Positions 29,572 to 37,310 of a DNA stretch of 64,000 nucleotides are shown here, one piece after another. Within the stretch, counting starts at the first letter, position 1. Every line of letters begins with the position of its first letter. The stretch comes from Micromonospora narathiwatensis (GTDB lineage: Bacteria > Actinomycetota > Actinomycetes > Mycobacteriales > Micromonosporaceae), in the NCBI RefSeq assembly GCF_900089605.1, contig NZ_LT594324.1:1302001-1366000 (forward strand), read 5' to 3'. The notes beneath the pieces were generated by a model that worked only from the letters and a program-made list of their open reading frames with translations, had not been told where the DNA came from and ran no database searches. A program made the translations under genes and the position numbers.

Positions 29572-29580
29572 CCCCACGCC

Positions 29581-30753
29581 GTGACACCCGACCAGATCAT
29601 CGACATGTTCCTCGACCACTACCGCCGCCGCGGCCACCGGGACGCGCCGGAGAGTTCCCTGATCCCACCGCCCGGCGACCCGGTGCTGTTCACCACCTCC
29701 GGCATGCACCCGCTCACCCCGTACCTGGCGGGGCGCCCCCATCCCGCCGGCCGACGGCTGGTCGACGTGCAGCGCTGCCTGCGTACCACCGACCTGGACG
29801 AGGTCGGCGACGCCACCCACCTGACCGTGTTCGACATGCTCGGCTCCTGGTCGCTCGGCGACTACGGCATCGCGACCAGCGTCCGCTGGGGCCACGAGCT
29901 GCTCACCGAGGGCTTCGGTGTCGACCCGGTGCGGCTGCACGCGACCGTCTTCGGCGGCGACGACCAGGTCGGCCCGGACGAGACCGCCTGGGCGACGTGG
30001 ACGGACCTGGGCGTACCGGTCGAGGCGACCGGGGCGGAGAACTGGTGGTCCAACGGCCCGACCGGCCCCTGCGGGCCCGACTCCGAGATCTTCGTGTGGA
30101 CCGGGGAGGGCCCGCCCACCGGTACGCCCACCGGCGACGACCGGTGGGTGGAGGTGTGGAACCACGTCCAGATGCGCTACCACCGGCACGACGACGGCCG
30201 GCTCACCGCGTTGCCGATGTCCAACATCGACACCGGCATGGGGCTGGAGCGCCTGGAGATGGTGCTGCGCGGCGCGCGGTCGGTCTTCGAGGGCGACGGG
30301 CTGCGCCCGTGGGTGGACGCCGTCCGCGACCGGTGGCCGCTGGAGGGCCCGGACCTGCGGATCGTCGTCGACCACCTGCGCTCCGCCGTGGTGGTGCTGG
30401 GTGACGGCGTACGCCCCGGCAACACCGGACGGGGGTACGTGCTGCGTCGGCTCGTCCGGCGGGCGCTCACCGTGCTGTGGCGGGACGACCCGGAGCGCGG
30501 CCTGACCGAACTGCCCCTCGACCCGTACGCGGACACCCTGCGCCGCTTCCGGCAGCCGGCCGGGGCGCAGCCGCTGCGCGCGGTGCTCGCGGACGAGGAG
30601 CGGCGCTTCCGTGGGCTGCTGCGGCGGGGCCGCCCGCTGGTCGACCGACTCCGGGCCCGTGGGCCGCTGACCGAGCCCGACTACCGCTGGCTGCACGACA
30701 CCCACGGGCTGCCCCGCGACCTGGTCGACGGCCTGCTCGCCGGGGCCGGCTGA
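29581..30753 (+). CDS. Truncated stand-alone alanyl-tRNA synthetase-like protein
   Basis: 390 aa, GTG start. It aligns with the N-terminal part of AlaRS only: LDHYRRRGHRDAPESSLIPP, LFTTSGMHPL, DVQRCLRTTDLDEVGDATHLTVFDMLGSWSLGDY (motif 2 region), VWNHVQM, SNIDTGMGLERL and GVRPGNTGRGYVLRRLVRRA (motif 3), ending at LHDTHGLPRDLV. The editing domain (HxxxH) and C-Ala domain of the roughly 880 aa enzyme are absent. It may aminoacylate or adenylate alanine for a non-canonical purpose or modulate tRNA-Ala. It is not expected to be the housekeeping AlaRS. Confidence 0.85.
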   Translation: MTPDQIIDMFLDHYRRRGHRDAPESSLIPPPGDPVLFTTSGMHPLTPYLAGRPHPAGRRLVDVQRCLRTTDLDEVGDATHLTVFDMLGSWSLGDYGIATSVRWGHELLTEGFGVDPVRLHATVFGGDDQVGPDETAWATWTDLGVPVEATGAENWWSNGPTGPCGPDSEIFVWTGEGPPTGTPTGDDRWVEVWNHVQMRYHRHDDGRLTALPMSNIDTGMGLERLEMVLRGARSVFEGDGLRPWVDAVRDRWPLEGPDLRIVVDHLRSAVVVLGDGVRPGNTGRGYVLRRLVRRALTVLWRDDPERGLTELPLDPYADTLRRFRQPAGAQPLRAVLADEERRFRGLLRRGRPLVDRLRARGPLTEPDYRWLHDTHGLPRDLVDGLLAGAG

Positions 30754-30876
30754 CCCGGGTCGGCTGACCGTGCGGCGTGCCGCTGCCGGCTGAACGGGCG
30801 GGGCCGGGGCCGGCCGACTCGGTGGCGTCGGGGTGGGTGCGTCGACCGCCCCGATCAGCCAGGATGACCCCCGGGA

Positions 30877-30914
30877 GACCGTCGTCGGGCCGCGTCGCCG
30901 ACCCGACGACGGTC
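30877..30914 (+). promoter_or_regulatory. 13-bp perfect inverted repeat upstream of acyl-CoA dehydrogenase
   Basis: 30877-30889 and 30902-30914 are perfect reverse complements separated by 12 nt, ending 6 nt before the GAAGGAG RBS of the next gene. It could be a TetR-type operator or a 5'UTR hairpin; it is too far from the AlaRS-like stop and lacks a T-run for a simple terminator. Confidence 0.45.
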
Positions 30915-30931
30915 CGGCCGGAAGGAGACCG

Positions 30932-32749
30932 GTGTCGTCGTCCACTCTGCTGTCCCGTCGTGACCTGGCGTTCCTGCTCTATGACTGGCTGGACGTGACC
31001 CGGCTGACCGAGCGACCCCGCTACGCCGAACACTCGCGGGAGACCTTCGACGCCGCGTTGGACCTCTCCGCCCGGGTCGCCGCCGAGCGGTTCGCCACCC
31101 ACAACCGGGCGGCCGACCTCGCCGAGCCCACCTTCGACGGACGGCGGGTGCACACTATCCCGCAGGTCAAGGCGGCCCTCGACCGGTTCGCCGAGACCGG
31201 GCTGCTGGCCGCCACCATGGACTCCTCGATCGGCGGCATGCAGCTTCCGCACACGGTCGCCGCCGCCTGCCTCGCCTGGTTCCAGGCCGCCAACGTGAGC
31301 ACCGCCGCGTACCCGTTCCTCACCCTCGGCAACGCCAACCTGCTGCTCACCCACGGCACCGCCGAGCAGATCGACACCTGGGTCCGGCCGATGGTCGAGG
31401 GACGGTTCTTCGGCACCATGTGCCTGTCCGAGCCGCAGGCCGGCAGCTCGCTCGCCGACCTCACCACCCGGGCCGAGCCGCAGGACGACGGGACGTACCG
31501 GCTGTTCGGCACCAAGATGTGGATCTCCGGCGGGGACCACGAGCTGGCCGAGAACATCGTGCACCTGGTCCTCGCCCGGATCCCCGGCGGCCCGCCCGGG
31601 GTGAAGGGCATCTCGCTGTTCATCGCGCCGAAGGTGCTCCTCGACGACGACGGCGCGCTCGGCCCGCGCAACGACGTGGTGCTGGTCGGGCTCAACCACA
31701 AGCTGGGCTACCGGGGCACGACCAACACCCTGCTCAACTTCGGGGAGGGGGTGCACCGCCCGTACGGGCGGCCCGGGGCGGTCGGCTACCTGGTGGGCGA
31801 GCCGCACCAGGGGCTCGCCCAGATGTTCCACCTGATGAACGAGGCGCGGATCGGCGTCGGCGCCGGCGCGACCGCCCTCGGATACGCCGGTTACCTCAAG
31901 TCCGTGGCGTACGCCCGGCAGCGCCCGCAGGGCCGCCCGGTCGCCGACCGGGACCCGACCACGCCGCAGGTGCCGATCGTGGCGCACGCCGACGTCCGGC
32001 GGATGCTGCTGGCACAGAAGAGCTATGTGGAGGGCGCGCTCGCGCTGATCCTCTACTGCGGCCGGCTGCTCGACGAGGAGAAGACCGGCCCCGCCGAGGC
32101 CGACCGCGCCCGGGCCCACCTGCTGCTGGACGTGCTCACCCCGATCGCCAAGAGCTGGCCGTCGCAGTGGTGCCTGGCCGCCAACGACCTGGCCATCCAG
32201 GTGCACGGCGGGTACGGCTACACCCGCGACCACGACGTCGAGCAGCACTGGCGGGACAACCGGCTCAACCCGATCCACGAGGGCACCCACGGCATCCAGG
32301 CGCTGGACCTGCTCGGCCGGAAGGTCACCATGCGCGACGGCGCCGGGCTGGAGCTGCTGCTGGAGACCGTCCGGGCCACGGTGACCCGGGCCTGGAAGGC
32401 TGAGGGCGAGGCGGCCGAACTGGCCGGCCGGCTCGGCGCGGCGGTCGACCGGATCGCGGTGGTCACCCGGCGGCTGTGGGGGAGTGGCGATCCGGAGCTG
32501 GCCCTGGCCAACGCCAGCCTGTATCTGGAGGCGGTCGGGCACGTGGTGATCGCCTGGATGTGGCTGGAGCAACTGCTCGCCGTCGACGCGCTGGGCGTCC
32601 CCGACGGGGCGGACGGTGACTTCCTGGCCGGCAAGCGGCAGGCCGCCCGGTACTTCTTCCGGTACGAACTGCCGCGGACCGGGCCGCAGTTCGACCTGCT
32701 GGACAGCCTGGACCGGACCACCCTGGACTCCCGGGAGACCTGGTTCTGA
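30932..32749 (+). CDS. Acyl-CoA dehydrogenase (FadE family)
   Basis: 605 aa from GTG 30932 (RBS GAAGGAG), the length of the larger FadE5/AidB-like group. Visible: TMCLSEPQAGSSLADL and FGTKMWISGGDHE (FAD-binding middle domain), NEARIGVGAGA, HGGYGYTRDHDVEQHWRDNRLNPIHEGTHGIQALDLLGRK with Glu in HEGTHGIQ. It oxidises acyl-CoA to trans-2-enoyl-CoA with electrons passed to ETF. The chain-length preference cannot be read from sequence. Confidence 0.93.
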   Translation: MSSSTLLSRRDLAFLLYDWLDVTRLTERPRYAEHSRETFDAALDLSARVAAERFATHNRAADLAEPTFDGRRVHTIPQVKAALDRFAETGLLAATMDSSIGGMQLPHTVAAACLAWFQAANVSTAAYPFLTLGNANLLLTHGTAEQIDTWVRPMVEGRFFGTMCLSEPQAGSSLADLTTRAEPQDDGTYRLFGTKMWISGGDHELAENIVHLVLARIPGGPPGVKGISLFIAPKVLLDDDGALGPRNDVVLVGLNHKLGYRGTTNTLLNFGEGVHRPYGRPGAVGYLVGEPHQGLAQMFHLMNEARIGVGAGATALGYAGYLKSVAYARQRPQGRPVADRDPTTPQVPIVAHADVRRMLLAQKSYVEGALALILYCGRLLDEEKTGPAEADRARAHLLLDVLTPIAKSWPSQWCLAANDLAIQVHGGYGYTRDHDVEQHWRDNRLNPIHEGTHGIQALDLLGRKVTMRDGAGLELLLETVRATVTRAWKAEGEAAELAGRLGAAVDRIAVVTRRLWGSGDPELALANASLYLEAVGHVVIAWMWLEQLLAVDALGVPDGADGDFLAGKRQAARYFFRYELPRTGPQFDLLDSLDRTTLDSRETWF

Positions 32750-32899
32750 CCTTCGGGCGGAGGCGCTGACGAACAGCGGCCGGTCACGGTCGCGTCATGC
32801 GACACGAGGCGTCCACGGCCCGGTGATGGGCGCGCGATGAGCCGGCGGTGAGGGTGGGTCCGACACTGGCACCGCCCTCACAGCGGGAAAGGACACAAG

Positions 32900-33358
32900 A
32901 TGCGAAACGGGAAGACCTTCCGCCGGATGACCGTGGTGCTGGCCGCGGCATTCGCCCTGGCCGGCGGCGCCGTGGTCACGACCGGGTCCCCGGCGATGGC
33001 CGCCTGCTCCGACACCGGGTGCAACGGCCTGGACCCGCAGTCCGCCGGGTGCAGCAGCGGCGCCCAGACCATCGACGACTTCGTCGCCCCCAACGGCTAC
33101 TACCTGGAGCTGCGCTACTCGCCCACCTGTTACGCCGTCTGGGTGAGGGTCAACTCGCAGGGGTACTGGGACTCGAGCACCAGCTTCTGGGTCGAGCGTA
33201 AGGACACCGGCGGCCGGTACTCGAACACCTTCGTCAGCGGCGAGTCGGGCTCGAAGTGGACGAAGATGTGGAGCTACCGGTACCTGGTCCGGGGCGGCGA
33301 GACGGTCAACAGCGCCTCCGTGGGGAACCTCGGTACGTTCTACACGGCCTGGCACTGA
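32900..33358 (+). CDS. Secreted DUF2690-family protein
   Basis: 152 aa. A Sec signal peptide (positively charged start, hydrophobic VVLAAAFALAGGAVV, cleavage near SPAMA-AC) precedes a small domain with CSDTGCNGLDPQSAGC and LRYSPTCYAVWVRV, the DUF2690 pattern. Four conserved cysteines suggest disulfides outside the cell. RBS GAAAGGA. Function unknown for the family. Confidence 0.88.
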   Translation: MRNGKTFRRMTVVLAAAFALAGGAVVTTGSPAMAACSDTGCNGLDPQSAGCSSGAQTIDDFVAPNGYYLELRYSPTCYAVWVRVNSQGYWDSSTSFWVERKDTGGRYSNTFVSGESGSKWTKMWSYRYLVRGGETVNSASVGNLGTFYTAWH

Positions 33359-33366
33359 CGGCGGTT

Positions 33367-33443
33367 CGGTGAGGCGGCTCCGCACCCGGTGGACCCGCCT
33401 CACCGGCCCGACGGCCGTCACGCCGATGGCGGTCATCGGCGTG
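33367..33443 (+). terminator. Two tandem hairpins after the DUF2690 gene
   Basis: Stem 33367-33377 with 33395-33405 (11 bp, 17-nt loop), followed by stem 33418-33427 with 33435-33444 (10 bp, 7-nt loop). They start 8 bp after the stop codon. No T-run follows, but tandem GC hairpins at a gene end usually mark transcript ends in actinobacteria. Confidence 0.55.
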
Positions 33444-33523
33444 AGTGTCGGCCGCCACCGATCCACCACCGATCCATCACCGGCCACCCTCCCGGGCGGG
33501 CCTTCCTCGGAGTCTTGCGCCGT

Positions 33524-33529
33524 TAACAT
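33524..33529 (+). promoter_or_regulatory. Candidate -10 box (TAACAT), leaderless start
   Basis: TAACAT matches TANNNT and lies 7 nt before the A of the serine hydrolase ATG at 33537. No Shine-Dalgarno precedes that ATG, which fits a leaderless mRNA. Confidence 0.5.
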
Positions 33530-33536
33530 CGGTCGC

Positions 33537-34454
33537 ATGCCGGAAATCGAAGGGTTCTCGGGAGTCGTCACGCTCACTCGGGCCGGGCGACCGGTCACTT
33601 CCGTCACGGGCGGCGGCTGCACGCCGACCACACCGTTCCAGATCGCCTCGGTGAGCAAGAACTTCGCCTCGACGCTCACGATGATGCTTGTCGAGGAGGG
33701 CCTGCTCGACCTGCACGAGCCGCTGGACCACTGGTTGCCTGAGGCGCCGCGATCGTGGCACGCCCTGTCCCTGCATCACCTCCTGAGCAACACCTCCGGG
33801 ATCGGCCACTGGACGGACGTGCCCGGCATGGACCCGTTCGTGCCGGCGACCCGAGACGAGCGGCTCGAGCTCGTGCTGCGTGCGCCGCTCCAATCCGAGC
33901 CGGGCAGGCAGTTCCGCTACTCCAGTCCAGCCTTCATCCTTGTCGGCGTCGTCGCGGAGCGGGCCACGGGCAGCCCGTACGGAAAGCTGCTCGCTGAGAG
34001 AATCCTTCAACCGCTCGGCCTCACCCGCACCGCGAGCGGCATCCGTCCGCCGGACGCCGCGCCCGGCCATCGCGCCGGGAAGCCCGTCGAGCCCTGGGAC
34101 GTGGCGTCGATGATCGGGTCGGGCGACCTGTGCTCGACCGCCGAAGACCTGGTCGCGTACGCGCGGGCGGTGGAGGACGGTGGTCTGGTCTCGCCGGCTT
34201 CGCTGGCACTGATGCGAACCCGGCACTCGACCTTCATCGAGCCGGATCGCACTCCTGACGGCCGGCTGGAGGTCACCGGCTACGGATACGGTCACTACGT
34301 CGGCACCTTCGACGGCAGGCCGGCGGCTCTGCACACCGGTGACAACCCGGGCTACCGATCGTTGGTCGGCTGGCTTCCTGACGGCGTCGGGATCGTGGCC
34401 TTGTCCAACGAGGACTCCGTCAGGTGGGAGGACGTGCTCGCGCGCGTGCTGTAG
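33537..34454 (+). CDS. Serine hydrolase, class C beta-lactamase/DD-peptidase fold
   Basis: 305 aa from ATG 33537. Motifs: SVSK (Ser38, Lys41) as the SxxK nucleophile, RYSSPAF as the YxN-type tyrosine box and HTGDNPG as the KTG-equivalent HxG box. No signal peptide, so it is probably cytoplasmic, an esterase or D-aminopeptidase-like enzyme rather than a secreted beta-lactamase. Codon third positions are less GC-biased than in the flanking genes. Confidence 0.88.
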   Translation: MPEIEGFSGVVTLTRAGRPVTSVTGGGCTPTTPFQIASVSKNFASTLTMMLVEEGLLDLHEPLDHWLPEAPRSWHALSLHHLLSNTSGIGHWTDVPGMDPFVPATRDERLELVLRAPLQSEPGRQFRYSSPAFILVGVVAERATGSPYGKLLAERILQPLGLTRTASGIRPPDAAPGHRAGKPVEPWDVASMIGSGDLCSTAEDLVAYARAVEDGGLVSPASLALMRTRHSTFIEPDRTPDGRLEVTGYGYGHYVGTFDGRPAALHTGDNPGYRSLVGWLPDGVGIVALSNEDSVRWEDVLARVL

Positions 34455-34492
34455 GTGCCGGCATCCGCCCGAGGAGTCATCCGGGCGTCCGA

Positions 34493-34804
34493 TCATGACG
34501 AAAACTCTTCCGCCTCCTTCAGCGCCGCCTTGTACTCCTTGGTGGCCAAGGTCAGTTTCTCCTGAAGTTTGAGCATGGCGTCTCGGCGTTCCTCGGCCGT
34601 GTCGCCGGGACCGACCTCAGCCAGCAGTGCCCGCACCGTCGGCGTGTTCATGGCCGGGGTGTACGGGTTGTCGGGATTCAAGAGATGCTCAACGCGGTTG
34701 AGCGCCATCTGGATCGTGCTCACCTTTTCGCGCGCCCGCAGAAGTCTGTCCTGTACTGCCTGTTCCTCGGGGCTGAGAGTTTCGACCTCTGAATCTGAAT
34801 CCAT
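34493..34804 (-). CDS. Small acidic coiled-coil protein, function unknown
   Basis: 103 aa from ATG 34804 (GGATGGG upstream; a GTG at 34810 is an alternative). Heptad-rich helices (LSPEEQAVQDRLLRAREKV, MLKLQEKLTLATKEYKAAL) flank a Pro/Asn-containing turn. No family recognised. Codon usage is less GC-rich than the chromosome average, as in both neighbours. It looks like a real gene because of composition, RBS and the clean gap to the next gene. Confidence 0.6.
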   Translation of the reverse strand: MDSDSEVETLSPEEQAVQDRLLRAREKVSTIQMALNRVEHLLNPDNPYTPAMNTPTVRALLAEVGPGDTAEERRDAMLKLQEKLTLATKEYKAALKEAEEFSS

Positions 34805-34963
34805 GACCACCCATCCTTACTGTGCGGGCCGTTCGCGGACCGAACGGCGTGGCTGTCGCCGCAAGCCGTTGTGGGAGGTCGCGTCGCCGCTGGTCCGGCG
34901 CGGGTGGTCGCACAGGGCAACGCGCCTTCGTGCCCTGACCGGCGGGCCCGAGGGAACAGCCGG

Positions 34964-36481
34964 TCAGCATGTTGCGGGTGGGATGCTCTGCTCGTACTGG
35001 AAGACGTTGTGGGGGTCGTACCTCGCCTTGATCTTGCGCAGCCGGTCGAAGTTGGCGCCCCAGTAGGCGGTTTCCCATTCCGCCATCCCGATGTTCGGCA
35101 CGTTGACGTAGGCGCCGTTCACGTAGGGGCGCAGCGACTGGCTGAACTCGGCGATCCAGGCCTGGGCGATCGGGGTGATGGCGTCGCCGCTGTCCGGCTT
35201 TCCGCGGGTGCCCCACCCGGCGCCCGGCTCGGAATAGAAGAGTGCGTTGCGATGCGGGAACGCCGAGCCGCCGCGGGGTTGGCTCGTTTGGGCCCCCGTG
35301 CCGAAGGCCTGGGTGAAGAAGTTGCTGTCATCCGAGGGGGCGTCCTCCATGAATGCGCGGATCAGGCTGATCGCCTCCTTCGGGAACGGTTCGGTGGTGA
35401 ACTGCGAGAAGAACTTCCAGTTCGCGGGCTCGTTCTCGGTCGGTATCTGGAATCCGGCATATATGTCGCCCCAGCCCCCGGTCTGCACCGTGACCTCGGG
35501 GTTGCCAACCGACAGGATCGGGGCCAGCAGCCGCCTCGCCTCTGCCTCCGACCCCTCGGCGAGAACGCCGAACAGCAGGATCTGGGATTTGTGGATCTCG
35601 AGCTGGGTTCCGAGGCGGTTGTCGGCGAACGGAGCCCGGCGCTGCCAGGCGTCGAAGACCCCGTGCAGGTCGTTGAGGCCCTCCCAGGTGGCTTGCAGGT
35701 AGGCCACGCTCTTCAGCGGCGTCACCTTGTATGTGAGTGAGGTGACGATCCCGAAGTTGCCGTTTCCCGCCCCGCGGAGCGCCCAGAGCAGGTCCGGGTT
35801 GTTCCTCAGGTCTGCCTTGATCGCCCTGGCGCCGTCGGTACCCGACGCGACGACAATCTCCGCCCCTAACAGGTTGTCGCAGGCCATGCCGAGGTAGCGG
35901 GTGAGGAAGCCGAAGCCGCCGCCGAGGGTCGCACCGGACAGGCCGACGCTCCCCTCCGTTCCAGTCGTTACCGCGAGATTCTGCTTCCCCAGGGCGGTCA
36001 CCGCCTCCAACTGGTTGAGCCCGGCGCCGACTGTCGCGGTGCGGGTGGCGGTGTCGATCCGGGCCGACTTCAGTTCGCTGACGTCGATCACGATGCCGTT
36101 GTCCACGTTCGACCAGCCCTCGAGGCTGTGGCGACCGCTCCGTACCCGCAGCGCGACGTCGTTCTGCCGCGCCCACGTGAGGGCGTTGACCACATCCTGG
36201 GTCTCCTGGGCGAAGACGATGACCAGGGGATAGTGAACGAAGAGTTCGTCCCAGCCGAGGCTGGCGCTCGCGTAGTCGGGGCTCTGTGGACGGACGATGC
36301 GGCCGGTCAGCTTTGCCGGCGGGCATTTGGCGCTGTCGGAGGAGCCCGAGCCGTCGGCCGCGAAGCCCGGGGTGCCGCCGGTCGCAATGCCCGGGATAGC
36401 GACCGCGCCTGCGCCAACTACCGCGCCCGCGCCCACGGCCGCCGTCGCTCTGAGCAGTTCGCGACGAGAAAGGTCGTGCAT
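34964..36481 (-). CDS. Secreted FAD-linked oxidase, BBE type (monocovalent), Tat signal
   Basis: 505 aa from ATG 36481 (GAGAGG upstream). Tat leader SRRELLRATAAVGAG. RVRSGRHSLEGWS keeps the flavin-linking His, but the Cys site reads TGTEGSVGLSGATLGGG with no cysteine, so only one covalent bond is expected. BBE tail YWGANFDRLRKIKARYDPHNVF. Distantly similar to the enzyme at 17401. Substrate unknown; sugar or alcohol oxidation is typical for this family. Confidence 0.88.
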   Translation of the reverse strand: MHDLSRRELLRATAAVGAGAVVGAGAVAIPGIATGGTPGFAADGSGSSDSAKCPPAKLTGRIVRPQSPDYASASLGWDELFVHYPLVIVFAQETQDVVNALTWARQNDVALRVRSGRHSLEGWSNVDNGIVIDVSELKSARIDTATRTATVGAGLNQLEAVTALGKQNLAVTTGTEGSVGLSGATLGGGFGFLTRYLGMACDNLLGAEIVVASGTDGARAIKADLRNNPDLLWALRGAGNGNFGIVTSLTYKVTPLKSVAYLQATWEGLNDLHGVFDAWQRRAPFADNRLGTQLEIHKSQILLFGVLAEGSEAEARRLLAPILSVGNPEVTVQTGGWGDIYAGFQIPTENEPANWKFFSQFTTEPFPKEAISLIRAFMEDAPSDDSNFFTQAFGTGAQTSQPRGGSAFPHRNALFYSEPGAGWGTRGKPDSGDAITPIAQAWIAEFSQSLRPYVNGAYVNVPNIGMAEWETAYWGANFDRLRKIKARYDPHNVFQYEQSIPPATC

Positions 36482-36722
36482 GGTCCGTGTCCTCTCGATC
36501 GGGTTACGCCGGTATTCGACCAAGAGAACATCTGTCGGCCCTCTGGTGCGCAACCCAGAGTATTGGGGCGACTTCTTTGGTGATCTGAAACTCTCTCTCG
36601 GAACCCGGTTGGGTGATGCCGGCTCGCCTTATGGGTGGCTGGACCGAAATGACGATCCGGCGGCGGTCGGTGGTGATGACCGGGATCAAATCGAAGGGCC
36701 AGAGCGGGAGGCGGGAAAAGGA

Positions 36723-36752
36723 GCGCGAGGGCCGAATCGTCGGCCCTCGCGC
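36723..36752 (-). terminator. Intrinsic terminator of the GNAT gene
   Basis: Perfect 13-bp stem with a 4-nt loop, 8 bp after the GNAT stop on the minus strand, followed there by CCTTTTCCC (4 T). Also the main feature in the 279-bp gap between the GNAT stop and the flavoenzyme start, which otherwise shows no gene. Confidence 0.8.
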
Positions 36753-36760
36753 CAGTATCC

Positions 36761-37261
36761 CTACGCCGGCGCAGACGCCCCGTCGGTCTCCGGCGCCAGC
36801 AGCGGCAGGTAGCTCTCCGGACGCCAGCCGGCGATCACCTTGGTGAAGAGGCGCGCGTCGAGCCGTCGGTAGAACCGCTGTGCCGCCTCGTTCTCCGGCT
36901 TGACCTCCCACCGGATGACGAGCCCGTCGTCGGCCGCGACCCGGGCCAGCGCGAGCATCAGCGCCCGCCCGACCCCGGCGTCCCGGGCGGACGCCCGGAC
37001 CCAGAGGTCGTCCAGCGCGAGGATGTCCCGCCCGGACCACAGGTGCACGCGGCGGAGCGCGGAGACGTAGCCGAGTGGCTGCCCGGCCCGCTCGGCGAGC
37101 AGGACGGTGACGTCGTCGCGGCCGAGCAGTTCGACCCAGCGGGTGGCGGTGGCGGTGACGTGCACGGCGTCGCCCTCGTGGGCGGCGATCTCCCGGACCA
37201 GGGTGTCCACGGTGCTGGCGTCGGCCGGGCCGGCCGGTCGGATAGTAATGGCTTGAGTCAT
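36761..37261 (-). CDS. GNAT-family N-acetyltransferase
   Basis: 166 aa: ITIRPAGPADASTVDTLV at the start, LDDLWVRASARDAGVGRALMLALARVA containing the acetyl-CoA loop (RDAGVGRAL, RxxGxG/A type), and WEVKPENEAAQRFYRRLDARL as motif B. RBS AGGAG. Acceptor unknown; such stand-alone GNATs often act on small amines. Confidence 0.88.
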   Translation of the reverse strand: MTQAITIRPAGPADASTVDTLVREIAAHEGDAVHVTATATRWVELLGRDDVTVLLAERAGQPLGYVSALRRVHLWSGRDILALDDLWVRASARDAGVGRALMLALARVAADDGLVIRWEVKPENEAAQRFYRRLDARLFTKVIAGWRPESYLPLLAPETDGASAPA

Positions 37262-37310
37262 GTCTACTCCTTACATGATGGCGGCTTCGGCGCCACCCGG
37301 GGGTGGCGGG

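Noticed and set aside
36504..37040. 178-codon minus-strand frame between the flavoenzyme and GNAT
   Set aside because: Runs out of frame through the GNAT gene and its terminator; translation looks random.
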